NCBI GenBank assembly: GCA_004294945.1
Contig: SHOL01000001.1
Coordinates: forward strand, 1-43,614
Source of the DNA: Treponema sp.
GTDB taxonomy: Bacteria > Spirochaetota > Spirochaetia > Treponematales > Treponemataceae
DNA: 43,614 bases
Reading direction: 5' to 3'
Shown here: piece by piece, positions 1 through 9,237 of the stretch
Position numbering within the stretch: position 1 is the stretch's first letter
Layout: each line of letters begins with the position of its first letter
Program-made: the position numbers and the translations under genes
The notes under the pieces: generated by a model
What the model was told of the DNA's origin: nothing
Database searches by the model: none
The model's input: the letters and a program-made list of their open reading frames with translations, nothing else

Positions 1-736
1 CTCCCTGCGGTCCGCCAATAACAAACCGTCCTGTTGGGTTGACAAAGAATTTGGTTTTTGAATCCAGCAGTCCGGTCGGTTCCAGCACCGGTTTGATGAT
101 TTCTTCAATAATGCTTTCTTTGATAGTCTCGTAGGAAACTTCCGGGTTATGTTGATGGGAGATGACAACTGCATCCAGGCGGACAGGCGTATGACCATCG
201 TATTCAACAGTAACCTGACTTTTGGCATCAGGCCGTAACCAGTCCAGTTTACGGGATTTTCTGAGATAGGTCGCTTTATGCAGAAGCGAGTGTGCATACA
301 TGATCGGGGCCGGCATCAATTCCGGAGTTTCGTTACAGGCAAACCCGAACATCATTCCTTGGTCGCCTGCTCCCTGTTTCCCCTGAAATTCTTTTAAGCC
401 TTGCCCGATAACGCCTTGATTTATATCTGGGGATTGTGCGTGAATCATATTGAGAATTGCCATGGAATCACAATCGAGTCCATAATCTGCATTTGTATAG
501 CCAATTTCACGAGCGATCTCTCTGACAACAGTTTGTACGTCAACAAAGGTGTTGGTTGTTATTTCTCCGCCAACGAGCACAAGTGCCGTAGAAGCAAAAG
601 TCTCACAGGCAACATGACTGTCAGGATCGTCCTTCAAACAAGCATCAAGAATAGCATCGGATATTTGGTCGCATAATTTATCCGGATGCCCTTCTCCTAC
701 AGATTCTGATGTAAACAAATGTCGTGTTGTGTGCAT
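1..736 (-). CDS. metK: S-adenosylmethionine synthase, N-terminal part (cut by window edge)
   Basis: MetK makes S-adenosylmethionine from methionine and ATP in the cytoplasm. On the minus strand the frame opens at ATG 734-736 and stays open to base 1, giving about 245 of the roughly 390 residues usual for the family; the C-terminus lies outside the window. The N-terminus shows the family signature, with the methionine/ATP-binding segment [20 protein letters not shown], then the G[11 protein letters not shown] region and the SHQH segment. A GGGAG ribosome site sits 7 bases before the ATG. It diverges from the CBM48 gene across only 84 bases, and no SAM-responsive riboswitch can be fitted there. 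Identification is secure. Confidence 0.96.
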   Translation of the reverse strand, partial: MHTTRHLFTSESVGEGHPDKLCDQISDAILDACLKDDPDSHVACETFASTALVLVGGEITTNTFVDVQTVVREIAREIGYTNADYGLDCDSMAILNMIHAQSPDINQGVIGQGLKEFQGKQGAGDQGMMFGFACNETPELMPAPIMYAHSLLHKATYLRKSRKLDWLRPDAKSQVTVEYDGHTPVRLDAVVISHQHNPEVSYETIKESIIEEIIKPVLEPTGLLDSKTKFFVNPTGRFVIGGPQG

Positions 737-778
737 ACAGTGACTCCCTTGCAAGGAATGGAAAATAATACTAGGTTT

Positions 779-796
779 ACTATACACAAAATGTGT
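779..796. promoter_or_regulatory. Candidate -10 and small palindrome between metK and the CBM48 gene
   Basis: The 84-base divergent spacer carries ACACA-AAA-TGTGT (784-796). A TATAGT -10-like hexamer for metK on the minus strand (779-784) overlaps it. No convincing -35 is seen for either direction. A regulator site here is only a possibility. Confidence 0.25.
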
Positions 797-820
797 GATA
801 ATAACCAGAAGGAGATATGA

Positions 821-1129
821 ATGGCATTGTATAAGTCTTATCCGAAAAAAGGAACAACCTGCAAGGTTACTTTTGAGCTCCCATTGGAAGCAACCGTAGG
901 GGTAAAAAAAATTGCTCTGGTTGGTGACTTTAACAATTGGAATACTACGACGACGCAGCTAAAAAAGAATAAAGAGGGGTTGTTTGCCGTGACGGTTGTT
1001 CTTGAGCAAGGAAAAGAATATCAGTTCAGGTATTTGATGGACGAATCCCGATGGGAAAACGATTGGGCAGCAGATAAATATCTTCCTTCGTCTTTCGGCA
1101 ATGCAGACAATTCAGTCGTTATTGTATAA
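821..1129 (+). CDS. Small stand-alone CBM48 / isoamylase N-terminal-domain protein
   Basis: The 102-residue protein consists almost entirely of one CBM48 (AMPK-type glycogen-binding, isoamylase early-set) beta-sandwich. The diagnostic segment is [11 protein letters not shown]-like (residues about 31-41), followed by a G[10 protein letters not shown] strand pair and a late N-x-DN-aromatic region. There is no catalytic domain. It probably binds alpha-glucan (glycogen) or acts as a small accessory subunit, which is inferred from the domain alone. The start is set by AAGGAG (809-814) six bases before ATG 821; an out-of-frame ATG at 817 is ignored. Its last 11 bases overlap the 3' end of the converging apbE gene. 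Confidence 0.85.
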   Translation: MALYKSYPKKGTTCKVTFELPLEATVGVKKIALVGDFNNWNTTTTQLKKNKEGLFAVTVVLEQGKEYQFRYLMDESRWENDWAADKYLPSSFGNADNSVVIV

Positions 1130-2129
1130 TGTGAAAGTCATCTGACAGTATTTCTATCGATCCTGCAATGTTTCCTGTTGTTTCGATGTGATAATCCTTA
1201 AAAATCAGTATTGCATCGGTATCCGGAAGGCTCTCTACAAGAGCCTTTCCTTTTTCTGCACCTAACGCGAATACCGAGGTTGATAACGTGTCGGCCAGAG
1301 TTGATGAAGAAGAAATAATTGAAACAGAGAGCAGATTGTTATCCACAGGATAGCCGTTTTTCGTATCGAGAATATGATGATATTGTATTCCATCCTGTTC
1401 CAGAAATCGTTCATATATGCCGGATGTTACGACAGACTTGTTTCGTATTTGTATCGATGCGATCGGTTTGGAACTGTCATTAAATGGATCACGGATCCCT
1501 ACCGTCCAGGGTTTTACGCTGCTTTTCTCTCCGAATGCAAAAATATTGCCGCCTAAATCAATAATTCCTCGCTTTATCTTCATTTGCGTCATGAGAGCGA
1601 CCAGTTCGTCCGCCGCATATCCTTTGGCGATGGCACCAAAATCAAGTTTCATTCCCCTGTTACGCAGAAAAACTGTGTGTCTGTCAAAATCAAGCTCGAT
1701 ATTTCGGTAATCGATCAGTTTGAGTGCCTGCTCTATAGCAGATTGTTCCGGAAGCACCGCATTGTCAAAGCCAATATTCCAGGTTTTTACGAGGGGGCCG
1801 ATTGTCGGGTCGAAAGCGCCTTCAGTTTTTTTGCTGTATTCGAGTGCGGTCTGCAAGATATCAAATACTTCAGGTTCTGCTTTCACAGGTGCTATGCCCG
1901 CCTGAGCATTAATTTCGGCAAGATTTGATGTAGAGGTATTGGCGCTCAAGATTTGATCCAGTTCGTGAAGCCTGGAGAAAAGGTGGGAATATCGTTTTTC
2001 TGTTCCCTGATTGAACAAATTTATGGTGCACATAGTGCCTAATACATATTCTGTGCGCTGAGGAGTTTGCGAGCAGGAAATAAACAAGAATATACTAATA
2101 GTGAGTAAAATTGAGCGAAAATGTTTCAT
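1119..2129 (-). CDS. apbE: FAD:protein FMN transferase, lipoprotein (ApbE family)
   Basis: ApbE attaches FMN covalently to threonine of exported flavoproteins such as Rnf/Nqr subunits. The 336 residues begin with a lipoprotein signal peptide whose lipobox ends at Cys19 (FISC), so the enzyme should be anchored facing the periplasm. Family landmarks are VLGTMCTI near residue 30, EGAFDPTIGPLVKTW near 103, LDFGAIAKGYAAD near 165 and DLGGNIFAFG. The C-terminal DT-x-NG and TLADTLST stretches match the metal/FAD site. It is the last gene of the minus-strand run, 29 bases after the GGDEF gene. Its 3' end overlaps the CBM48 gene by 11 bases. No Rnf/Nqr target gene is visible here. Confidence 0.93.
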   Translation of the reverse strand: MKHFRSILLTISIFLFISCSQTPQRTEYVLGTMCTINLFNQGTEKRYSHLFSRLHELDQILSANTSTSNLAEINAQAGIAPVKAEPEVFDILQTALEYSKKTEGAFDPTIGPLVKTWNIGFDNAVLPEQSAIEQALKLIDYRNIELDFDRHTVFLRNRGMKLDFGAIAKGYAADELVALMTQMKIKRGIIDLGGNIFAFGEKSSVKPWTVGIRDPFNDSSKPIASIQIRNKSVVTSGIYERFLEQDGIQYHHILDTKNGYPVDNNLLSVSIISSSSTLADTLSTSVFALGAEKGKALVESLPDTDAILIFKDYHIETTGNIAGSIEILSDDFHIIQ

Positions 2130-2158
2130 ATATGCAACATCATACTGATATATGCTGT

Positions 2159-4390
2159 TTATGACAACTTTGAAAACCCATACATGTTTTTTTTCTTGTG
2201 TTTTTCTCTGTACAATTTCGCATCGCTTTCTTCGATTACAGCTTCGAACGACTTTTCATAGGTTGTTTTTTTATTGAAAACAACACCCCAACTAACCGAT
2301 AACAACCATTTATACTGCTCTTGCTCATTAAAGGCTACGATCCGGTTTGCTATTCTGGACAAGGTCTTTTCCAGAACGATCTCGGTAATGTTTATCATCA
2401 CGACAACGAACTCATCACCTCCGTATCGGACAACCAAATCATTTTCTCTGAAGCTGTGTTTTAGAATATCTGCCAATATTTTGATTGCAGTATCTCCCGC
2501 ATTATGGCCGAAGGTATCGTTAATTTTTTTGAGACCATCCATATCTATAAAAATAAAACAGGAAGATTCTCTTTTATCTTGAGCGCTTTCAAACATGGCT
2601 CGACCAGTCTTATAGAGTGCTCTTCTATTGTATAAACCGGTAAAATCATCAATGAGTGAAAGCTGGGACAGATGCTGGTTTTTTTGCAGCAATGCTTCGA
2701 TATGATCGGAAAGAACAAGATTGTCTGCAGCTGCGGAAATAATTAACGAGATCATTTCCTGGATTAAACTTAACTGGGCAATATTGTTATCTTTCAGGAC
2801 AACAGCAGTGTACCCAAATACATTGCCTTTTCGGGAAATCGGCATAAGAGCAATTGGTTGGAGTGTATGAGCCAAAAAAGAAGGGATAAGCTTTTTGAGT
2901 AAAACTCTGGTGAAATTTTTCTCTGGTACTCGGATATACTCTGAATCCTTATACTCTAGCCTGATTTCTCCGGTGTCTGTTCTATCTGGTGCTATCATGA
3001 CAATGAATAGTTCGGAGATGGAAAGATGGGGTAACTGTGCCCCCAAGCCTTTCAGTGAATCAAGGACAGAGAGTTTCCGAGCAATAATTTCATTGCATTC
3101 GCGGTAAAACTCCAGACTTCCGTTGTTTGTTGTCTGTTGTCTGGAAAAAAGAGAGGCTTTTTCCAATAGTAGATTCTTGAACGCATCAATAAAGAGAGAA
3201 TTGATAATGGTTTGTTCAGAAATCAGCGGATGGTTCGCAAGAGCAAGTGTCCATTCGTTGGCAAGATCGTCAATAAACGAGTTTGTGAGCTGTCCGGATT
3301 GTGAGAGCAAGGAAATGGTGTTAACAATATAAGTAGAAAAGCTGGAATAATTCTGTGATTCCAGACTTTTTTCCAGTGTATGTTGCATTACGTGTTTATA
3401 TGAAACAGATTGTTTTAGCGAGCTGTTTGACTGTCGTTTCTCGGAAATCGGACTGAACGAGCTTTTTTTCTTTGGTAAAACTTCAAACCATTCTGAACAG
3501 CCGCATGAACGTCTAATAATCAATTCTGCCGGAAACGTGACGACTTCTTTGGTATAGGGCGTTCTCTGAAACAGATCGTTGGCAATTTTATCGATAATTA
3601 CCGTACACATCGTCCAAATTGGAAAATTCAACGTGGTCAAACTGCATTTAAGGGATGCATTCTCCTCGACGTCGTCAAAGCCAATAACGGCAATATCATC
3701 GGGAACAGAAAGGCCATTATGAATAAATTCATTCATTGCCCCGATTGCCATTTGATCATTCAGACAAATAAGAACATCGGGTGCTTTTTTTCCGGAAAAA
3801 AGTATTGTACGGGCTGTTTCTTTTCCATCTTCTATAGTAAAAGTTCCGGTAAACGAATCTTCTTTTGCAATGGTTAAAGAATGCTTGCTGAGCGCTGCTT
3901 CTATCTGTTTCTGCCGTGTACAGGAGAGACTTTCACCTGATTGTGGTCCTGAAAGAATAGAAAAATGCCGGAATGAATGGTGTTTGACCAAATGAGAAAT
4001 TAGCTGATCGATTGCCTCTGTTTCATCAACAACAACGCTAAAAAATTGCGGATGGGTTACGAAAAAAGAGTATACAGGTATTCCAGGAAGCTTTTCGATT
4101 ATCCCACTGGTGCCTGAGACTGGATTATAGGGTGAAAGTACATTTGGAAACACAATGAGTGCATCAATATATTCGGTATCGGGCAAGGAATAACAAAAAG
4201 AACCCGGTCCAGTTTGTAATCCCTTGTCCAACGAACCGCCGAAGAAAAAAACAAGTTTGAGCTTTCGTTCATCAGCCAGAGCAACCAGGTCTTTAATAAC
4301 GCGACGATTAAAATAACTATCTGCGGAGTCTAAAAAGACTCCGACTCTATATGTATGTTCTGTCTGGTTCTGTTCACTTTCCACTAACAT
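2159..4390 (-). CDS. LacI/PBP1-like sensor domain fused to a GGDEF diguanylate cyclase
   Basis: The 743-residue protein has a type-1 periplasmic-binding-protein fold as in LacI/PurR regulators (residues about 13-315, with PDVLICLNDQMAIGAMNEF and DDIAVIGFDDVEENA). A helical middle region of unclear fold follows, then a C-terminal diguanylate cyclase. The active site GGDEF is intact at residues 657-661. The inhibitory I-site RxxD (REND, 648-651) lies exactly five residues before it, so c-di-GMP feedback inhibition is expected. There is no helix-turn-helix, signal peptide or membrane segment, which suggests a cytosolic sensor coupling a small ligand, perhaps a sugar, to c-di-GMP; the ligand is inferred, not shown. 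It lies 26 bases after aspS and 29 before apbE. No clear ribosome site precedes the ATG. Confidence 0.9.
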   Translation of the reverse strand: MLVESEQNQTEHTYRVGVFLDSADSYFNRRVIKDLVALADERKLKLVFFFGGSLDKGLQTGPGSFCYSLPDTEYIDALIVFPNVLSPYNPVSGTSGIIEKLPGIPVYSFFVTHPQFFSVVVDETEAIDQLISHLVKHHSFRHFSILSGPQSGESLSCTRQKQIEAALSKHSLTIAKEDSFTGTFTIEDGKETARTILFSGKKAPDVLICLNDQMAIGAMNEFIHNGLSVPDDIAVIGFDDVEENASLKCSLTTLNFPIWTMCTVIIDKIANDLFQRTPYTKEVVTFPAELIIRRSCGCSEWFEVLPKKKSSFSPISEKRQSNSSLKQSVSYKHVMQHTLEKSLESQNYSSFSTYIVNTISLLSQSGQLTNSFIDDLANEWTLALANHPLISEQTIINSLFIDAFKNLLLEKASLFSRQQTTNNGSLEFYRECNEIIARKLSVLDSLKGLGAQLPHLSISELFIVMIAPDRTDTGEIRLEYKDSEYIRVPEKNFTRVLLKKLIPSFLAHTLQPIALMPISRKGNVFGYTAVVLKDNNIAQLSLIQEMISLIISAAADNLVLSDHIEALLQKNQHLSQLSLIDDFTGLYNRRALYKTGRAMFESAQDKRESSCFIFIDMDGLKKINDTFGHNAGDTAIKILADILKHSFRENDLVVRYGGDEFVVVMINITEIVLEKTLSRIANRIVAFNEQEQYKWLLSVSWGVVFNKKTTYEKSFEAVIEESDAKLYREKHKKKNMYGFSKLS

Positions 4391-4416
4391 ATATATAGAG
4401 TATCGGCTGTCAGAGG

Positions 4417-6201
4417 CTATTTTTCAACGCGAAGATGAAGTTCCTGAAGCTGCTTTTCTTCTACTTCGCTCGGGCAATTATCCATTGGGCTTTGTGCAAA
4501 ACTGTTTTTTGGGAAAGCAATTACTTCTTTTATAGAAGTTTCGCCTGCCATGAGCATAACAAGCCTGTCCAGTCCGGGTGCAATTCCGCCATGGGGCGGA
4601 GCGCCATACTTGAACGCTTCGGTAAGAAAGCCGAATTTTTTCTGACCTTCTTCTTCGCTAAAGCCAACAATTTTGAATATCTTTTTTTGAAGATCAGGAT
4701 CGTGGATGCGAATTGAACCCGAAGCAAGCTCGTAGCCGTTGAGTACCAGATCATAGAGATCGCCTTTAACGCTGCCAGGATCCGATTCGAGCGTTGCATG
4801 GTACTTGTCCTGGGGCCAGGTAAACATATGGTGCGCTGTATCCCACTTGTTCTCGTCCTCATTCCATTCGAACATCGGGAAGTCGACTATCCAGGCAAAT
4901 TCAAACTGTCCTTCTTTACATAATCCAAGGTCTTTCCCCAACTTCGTTCGGACGGCTCCAAGGGCTGTGCACGCTGTCTTCGGTTTTTGATCGGCTACAA
5001 ACAGCAGCAAATCGCCAGGTTTTGCGCCAAGGGTTGCGCAAATTTCTTCAGTTTTACCTTCGAAAAACTTGGATATACCACCTTCCAGGACAGGAGTGTT
5101 GGATTCGGTCTTGTTGACTTTCATCCATGCGAGGCCTTTGGCCTTGTAAATTTTCGCTGTGGCTTCAAGTTCTTCAATCAGTTTTCTGCTGTATTTGTCT
5201 GCAACTCCGGGAACGACAAGAGCCTTGATGTGGCCTCCGGTCTGCAGGGTGTCTTGGAATGTTTGAAAGGTGCCTGCCTGTGCTAAAAATGCGCCATCTT
5301 TCATTTTCATGTCAAAGCGAAGTTCTGGTTTGTCAGTACCATACCACGCAATTGCGTCATCATAGGATATGCGATTAAACGCGGTCGGCAGCGTAACGTT
5401 CATTGTTTCCTTGAAAATGTATCCCATCAGGCCTTCGACCAGATTGAGAATGTTTTCTCGGTTGACAAAACTCATTTCGATATCAATTTGTGTAAATTCC
5501 GGTTGACGATCCCCTCTGGCATCTTCATCGCGGTAGCAGCGTGCTATCTGAAAATACTTGTCGAATCCAGAGACCATCAGTATTTGCTTGTATAATTGGG
5601 GCGATTGGGGAAGGGCGTAAAAGTGGCCGGGATACAGTCGTGATGGGACAAGGTAATCGCGTGCGCCTTCCGGGGTCGAGGCAATGAAAGTTGGCGTTTC
5701 AAGTTCCAGAAACCCTAAATTTGTAAGATATTGCCGTGTTGCGAATGCAACTTTTGAGCGAAGAATAAGATGCTTCTGCATTGATCCGGAACGAAGATCC
5801 AAATATCGGTATTTAAGTCTGAGCTCTTCACTGGCATTCGTTTTCTCGTCGATAACGAATGGTAAGGTTTCTGCTTTTGAAAGAATTTGTATCTTTGTTG
5901 CTACAACTTCAATACTACCGGTTTCCATTTCAGGATTAATCATTGAATCTGGCCTGCTTCGAACCAGTCCTTCAACGGCGATACAATATTCCATCTTCAA
6001 CTCGGGGATCAGCACGGCGAGATCCGGATTTGAATTTGAATCTACAATTACTTGAGTCAGCCCATAGCGGTCTCTGAGGTTAATAAAGGATATTCCGCCA
6101 TGATCCCGTTTACGATGTACCCAACCGTTCAGAATTACTGTTGTTCCGGCGTGATCTTTGCGGAGCTCGCCGCAGGTCACGGTTCTTCTCATGTTTTCCA
6201 T
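4417..6201 (-). CDS. aspS: Aspartyl-tRNA synthetase
   Basis: This class II synthetase charges tRNA-Asp, and possibly tRNA-Asn if the organism lacks AsnRS. The product is about 594 residues, the size of the bacterial-type enzyme with a GAD insertion. The N-terminal OB-fold anticodon-binding domain begins TCGELRKDHAGTTVILNGWV. The catalytic domain shows the motif 2 region FQIARCYRDEDARGDRQPEF and the motif 3 region GIAPGLDRLVMLM near the C-terminus. The start is uncertain: ATG 6201, ATG 6192 (closest to the family N-terminus) and an upstream GTG at 6219 are all in frame, and none has a strong ribosome site. It sits between trhA and the GGDEF gene in the minus-strand run. Confidence 0.95.
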   Translation of the reverse strand: MENMRRTVTCGELRKDHAGTTVILNGWVHRKRDHGGISFINLRDRYGLTQVIVDSNSNPDLAVLIPELKMEYCIAVEGLVRSRPDSMINPEMETGSIEVVATKIQILSKAETLPFVIDEKTNASEELRLKYRYLDLRSGSMQKHLILRSKVAFATRQYLTNLGFLELETPTFIASTPEGARDYLVPSRLYPGHFYALPQSPQLYKQILMVSGFDKYFQIARCYRDEDARGDRQPEFTQIDIEMSFVNRENILNLVEGLMGYIFKETMNVTLPTAFNRISYDDAIAWYGTDKPELRFDMKMKDGAFLAQAGTFQTFQDTLQTGGHIKALVVPGVADKYSRKLIEELEATAKIYKAKGLAWMKVNKTESNTPVLEGGISKFFEGKTEEICATLGAKPGDLLLFVADQKPKTACTALGAVRTKLGKDLGLCKEGQFEFAWIVDFPMFEWNEDENKWDTAHHMFTWPQDKYHATLESDPGSVKGDLYDLVLNGYELASGSIRIHDPDLQKKIFKIVGFSEEEGQKKFGFLTEAFKYGAPPHGGIAPGLDRLVMLMAGETSIKEVIAFPKNSFAQSPMDNCPSEVEEKQLQELHLRVEK

Positions 6202-6286
6202 ACGTGTGAGTATATCCACAAGATGGAATCAATTACAAGAATGAAAAAGAAGAAACGATTATGGAACCGGTGTATCGTTTGTCTGC

Positions 6287-6937
6287 TTAAAAACTGAAAA
6301 ACAGTGACAAAAAATGAAGCGTTGTTCCGCCCAGTACGAACAGGTGCCAGAAGGGGTGTGTCCACCTGATTTTCCTTAAGGCGTAGACCAGGGCTCCGAT
6401 TGTGTAAATTATTCCGCCCCAGAGCAAGAATTTCCAGCTGAATTCCGGGATAACCGCCTTGAGAGGCTCCGCGGCAAAAACAATAATCCAGCCCATGAAA
6501 ATATAGGTGAATACAGATATGATTCGAAGTTTTTTTCCAAAAACAGCATATAAAGATATTCCTACTGCCGTTAAGCCCCAGATTACACCGAATATCGCCC
6601 ATCCGACCGGTCCTCTCAAGGCGGTAAGACAATATCCGGTATAGGTTCCAGCAATCAATATATAAATGGCAGAATGATCAAGCCGCTCAAAAACAGTATA
6701 TGCTTTGGTTTTCAAAAGCGAGTGATACAGCGTGCTTGTCAGGTATAAAAAAATCATTGAAAAGCCGAAAATGCTGAAAGCGGTTAGATAAAAGCCCTTG
6801 TCGGCAGATGGAGCTGATACTGAGGCTTTAACTAAAAGCAGTATTGTTCCGGCAACAGCCAAAAGCACTCCGATTCCATGTGTTATTGCATTGGCTATTT
6901 CTTCTTCCATCCGATACGGTTTTGGTAATGTGTTCAT
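6287..6937 (-). CDS. trhA: Hemolysin III / TrhA family seven-helix membrane protein (PAQR superfamily)
   Basis: The 216-residue, very hydrophobic protein has about seven membrane segments. The putative metal-site residues of the PAQR/hemolysin III superfamily are conserved: E-x3-N-x2-TH near the N-terminus (residues about 13-20), S-x2-YH after the second helix, D-H in ERLDHSAI, and the C-terminal HPFWH-x3-LGG-x3-H. These residues suggest a metal-dependent membrane enzyme; the hemolysin name is historical and should not be read as a toxin claim. Bacterial members have been linked to membrane fluidity control. It lies 38 bases after the rlmB-like gene, in the same direction. Confidence 0.92.
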   Translation of the reverse strand: MNTLPKPYRMEEEIANAITHGIGVLLAVAGTILLLVKASVSAPSADKGFYLTAFSIFGFSMIFLYLTSTLYHSLLKTKAYTVFERLDHSAIYILIAGTYTGYCLTALRGPVGWAIFGVIWGLTAVGISLYAVFGKKLRIISVFTYIFMGWIIVFAAEPLKAVIPEFSWKFLLWGGIIYTIGALVYALRKIRWTHPFWHLFVLGGTTLHFLSLFFSF

Positions 6938-6975
6938 GCAGCATCCTTATATGTTGTATGTACTATATGACGATG

Positions 6976-7758
6976 CTATGCATGGAAGGGTTGCACTATA
7001 CTTCCATTAATTTCATATAATAAAATACCTGCGGCGACGGAGACATTCAGGCTGTCGAGTTTTCCCTGTGTAGGAATGGAAACTAGCGCATCGCATTTTT
7101 CACGCAGTAAGCGTGCTATTCCAGAACCTTCGCTGCCCATAACGAGAATAGTTTTATTGTTAAACGGAAAACCTCTCGTGTTTTCTCCTTTTGCATCGGC
7201 TCCGTAGACCCAAAATCCAATGTCCTTAAATTGTTCTACTGTTCTAACCAGATTGGATACAAACAGAATGGGAACCCAGGATGAGGCTCCTGCGCTTGTT
7301 CGGGACATTATTCCCAGATCGGTTGCACTTCGGTTTTCCGGAATAATAACCAAATCAACGCCGAACTGATCGGCACTTCGGATTATTGCGCCTACATTGT
7401 GCGGGTCTGTTATGGAATCTAAAACGAGCAGCAACGACGTCTCTTTCTTTTCGAGAAGTTTCAGGTAGTCATCCAGTTGTAATTCGCTTTTTTGATCCTG
7501 ATTGTCGATAAGTAGCAGGATCCCTCGGTGGTCTTGTGCTGTTGGAGGCAAACAGGCAGCCAGTGCATCAAGTTTCTGGCTGGCGGCGTTGGTTATTTTC
7601 AGATCAAGTTTTTGTGCAGTTTCCACTATTTTCTTAATTCTCGGACCTGGCTTGTCAATCAAGATAGAATAGTGCTCTTTGTGTGATGCTTTTTTTGGAT
7701 CTTTCTCGAAAGACCGAAGTTCTTCTTCTATAGCATGAAATCCGGTGATTACTCTCAT
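6976..7758 (-). CDS. rlmB: 23S rRNA (Gm2251)-type 2'-O-methyltransferase, SpoU/TrmH family
   Basis: The 260 residues have the RlmB/SpoU layout: a short N-terminal substrate-binding domain starting GFHAIEEEL, then the knotted SPOUT catalytic domain. Motif 1 is DSITDPHNVGAIIRSADQFG (about residues 114-133), motif 2 is VMGSEGSGI, and motif 3 is LDSLNVSVAAGILLYE. The expected reaction is SAM-dependent 2'-O-methylation of a guanosine in 23S rRNA; the precise target is taken from the family. The start overlaps the stop of the beta-CASP gene by 4 bases, so the pair is translationally coupled. A second SpoU-type gene lies at 27.1 kb. Confidence 0.85.
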   Translation of the reverse strand: MRVITGFHAIEEELRSFEKDPKKASHKEHYSILIDKPGPRIKKIVETAQKLDLKITNAASQKLDALAACLPPTAQDHRGILLLIDNQDQKSELQLDDYLKLLEKKETSLLLVLDSITDPHNVGAIIRSADQFGVDLVIIPENRSATDLGIMSRTSAGASSWVPILFVSNLVRTVEQFKDIGFWVYGADAKGENTRGFPFNNKTILVMGSEGSGIARLLREKCDALVSIPTQGKLDSLNVSVAAGILLYEINGSIVQPFHA

Positions 7759-9164
7759 AATTCGTAGGTTTCTCCGTATTTGACTATCTGTATGGAGGAA
7801 AATCCGTTTTCTTCAAGGTGATCCTTAAACACAACCTGTACATCAGGTTCTCCATGAATTAAAAAAATTCGTTTGAGCCTAGTTGTATCCATTGCCTGGA
7901 GCCATTCTGTCGCTTCGAGGTAATCTGCGTGCGCACTGAATGCATTGATTTGACTTATTTCAGCACGTACAGGAAACCATCGGCCGAATATTTTCACCTC
8001 AAGTTCACGGTTCTGCAGTCTGCGGCCAAGGGTATGTTCGGCCATAAAACCGACAAGCAATATCTGGTTTTTGGGATCCGAAATCGTATTCGCCAGATGA
8101 TGCGTTATTCGCCCGGCTTCACACATTCCATCCGCACTGATAATAATCATCGGTTCGTGAATATCGTTGAGTTTTTTTGATTCATCGACACTCGAAACAA
8201 ATTTGAGCGAGTTAAAGCCGAAAGGGTTCTTGTGATGCTTGATAAAAGCGTGGTGCGTTTCGTCGTCGTAGCATTCCGGATGGATCTGAAAAATACTGGT
8301 TGCATTCATCGCCATGGGAGAATCTACATAGATTGGAATTTCGGGTATTTTTTTCTGATCAACCAATAAGTGTAAATAATAAACGATTTCTTGGGTGCGC
8401 TCGATAGCAAAGGCGGGTATTACTATTTTCCCGTTCATTTTGGTAGCTCTATTAACAATTTCTGCCAGCTTTTCAAGCGCATCCGTAGCCGATTCATGCT
8501 TTCGGTCTCCGTAGGTGCTTTCCAGAAGCATATAATCAACAGGAGGCAGCAGCGCTGGGTCACGGATTATGGCTTTTCCTTTTCTGCCCAGATCTCCGGT
8601 ATAAGCAATTTTGATAGAATAGCCCTCAGAATCCGTCACCGACAGGACCGCCATGGCAGATCCAAGGATATGTCCGGCATCGAAGAACTCAAGTTTAATT
8701 TTTGGAGAAATCCATGTTGGCCGGTTATATGAGACGGTAATAAACTGATTGATGGTATTTATCGCATCTTGTTCAGAATAAAGGGGTTTCCAGGAAAAAA
8801 CTTCTCCTTTTTTTTCTGCTTGATGCTGCAGGTATTCGGCATCGCGGGCTTGGATTTTTGCAGAATCCATCATGATAATGTTCGCAAGATCTCTTGTGGC
8901 CGGAGTGGCGTATATATTTCCGGTAAAACCATTCAGCCCGAGCATCGGAAGCAATCCGCTATGATCATAATGTGCATGGGTAAGTATAACAGCCTCAAGT
9001 TTGTCTGCAGGAATTTCAAACTGCCTGTTTTTTCTGTCTGCTTCTGCCCGGATTCCCTGAAAGGCTCCACAATCGATCAGATAGGCTCTTCCATCAACTT
9101 CCAGAACATGTTTTGATCCAGTCACTTCTTCTGCAGCGCCAAGCGAGTAAATATGTATGCTCAT
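7755..9164 (-). CDS. Metallo-beta-lactamase/beta-CASP RNA nuclease (CPSF73/YSH1-like)
   Basis: The 469-residue cytosolic protein has the metal-binding motif LTHAHYDHSG (HxHxDH, residues about 60-69). It also has DAGHILGSA, a TGDLG aspartate and a C-terminal RMBL region with SAHAD and FLIHGE. Between the lactamase halves lies a beta-CASP cap with YVDSPMA. This is the CPSF73-like group of bacterial RNA exo/endonucleases, distinct from RNase J, and its likely substrate is RNA. It is the first gene of the minus-strand run and overlaps the downstream methyltransferase gene by 4 bases. No good ribosome site precedes ATG 9164. Confidence 0.9.
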   Translation of the reverse strand: MSIHIYSLGAAEEVTGSKHVLEVDGRAYLIDCGAFQGIRAEADRKNRQFEIPADKLEAVILTHAHYDHSGLLPMLGLNGFTGNIYATPATRDLANIIMMDSAKIQARDAEYLQHQAEKKGEVFSWKPLYSEQDAINTINQFITVSYNRPTWISPKIKLEFFDAGHILGSAMAVLSVTDSEGYSIKIAYTGDLGRKGKAIIRDPALLPPVDYMLLESTYGDRKHESATDALEKLAEIVNRATKMNGKIVIPAFAIERTQEIVYYLHLLVDQKKIPEIPIYVDSPMAMNATSIFQIHPECYDDETHHAFIKHHKNPFGFNSLKFVSSVDESKKLNDIHEPMIIISADGMCEAGRITHHLANTISDPKNQILLVGFMAEHTLGRRLQNRELEVKIFGRWFPVRAEISQINAFSAHADYLEATEWLQAMDTTRLKRIFLIHGEPDVQVVFKDHLEENGFSSIQIVKYGETYEL

Positions 9165-9209
9165 GCGAGAAGCATAAAGCTAATACTGCTGTTCTGCAAC
9201 ACTAATTAA

Positions 9210-9233
9210 TGGTATACTGTGGTCTTCGAGGTG
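9210..9233 (+). promoter_or_regulatory. Extended -10 promoter and ribosome site for the DUF2804 gene
   Basis: TGG-TATACT at 9210-9218 is an extended -10 (TGn plus hexamer), which can work without a strong -35. It implies a short leader starting near 9225. GAGGTG at 9228-9233 then lies four bases before the TTG start at 9238. This spacing is the main reason for accepting the TTG. Confidence 0.55.
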
Positions 9234-9237
9234 TGTT

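Noticed and set aside
737-820. SAM riboswitch before metK
   Set aside because: The intergenic space is only 84 bases and lacks the conserved SAM-I/SAM-II core.
6202-6219. GTG start extending aspS by six residues
   Set aside because: It has no ribosome site, and the aligned family N-terminus begins at or after ATG 6201.
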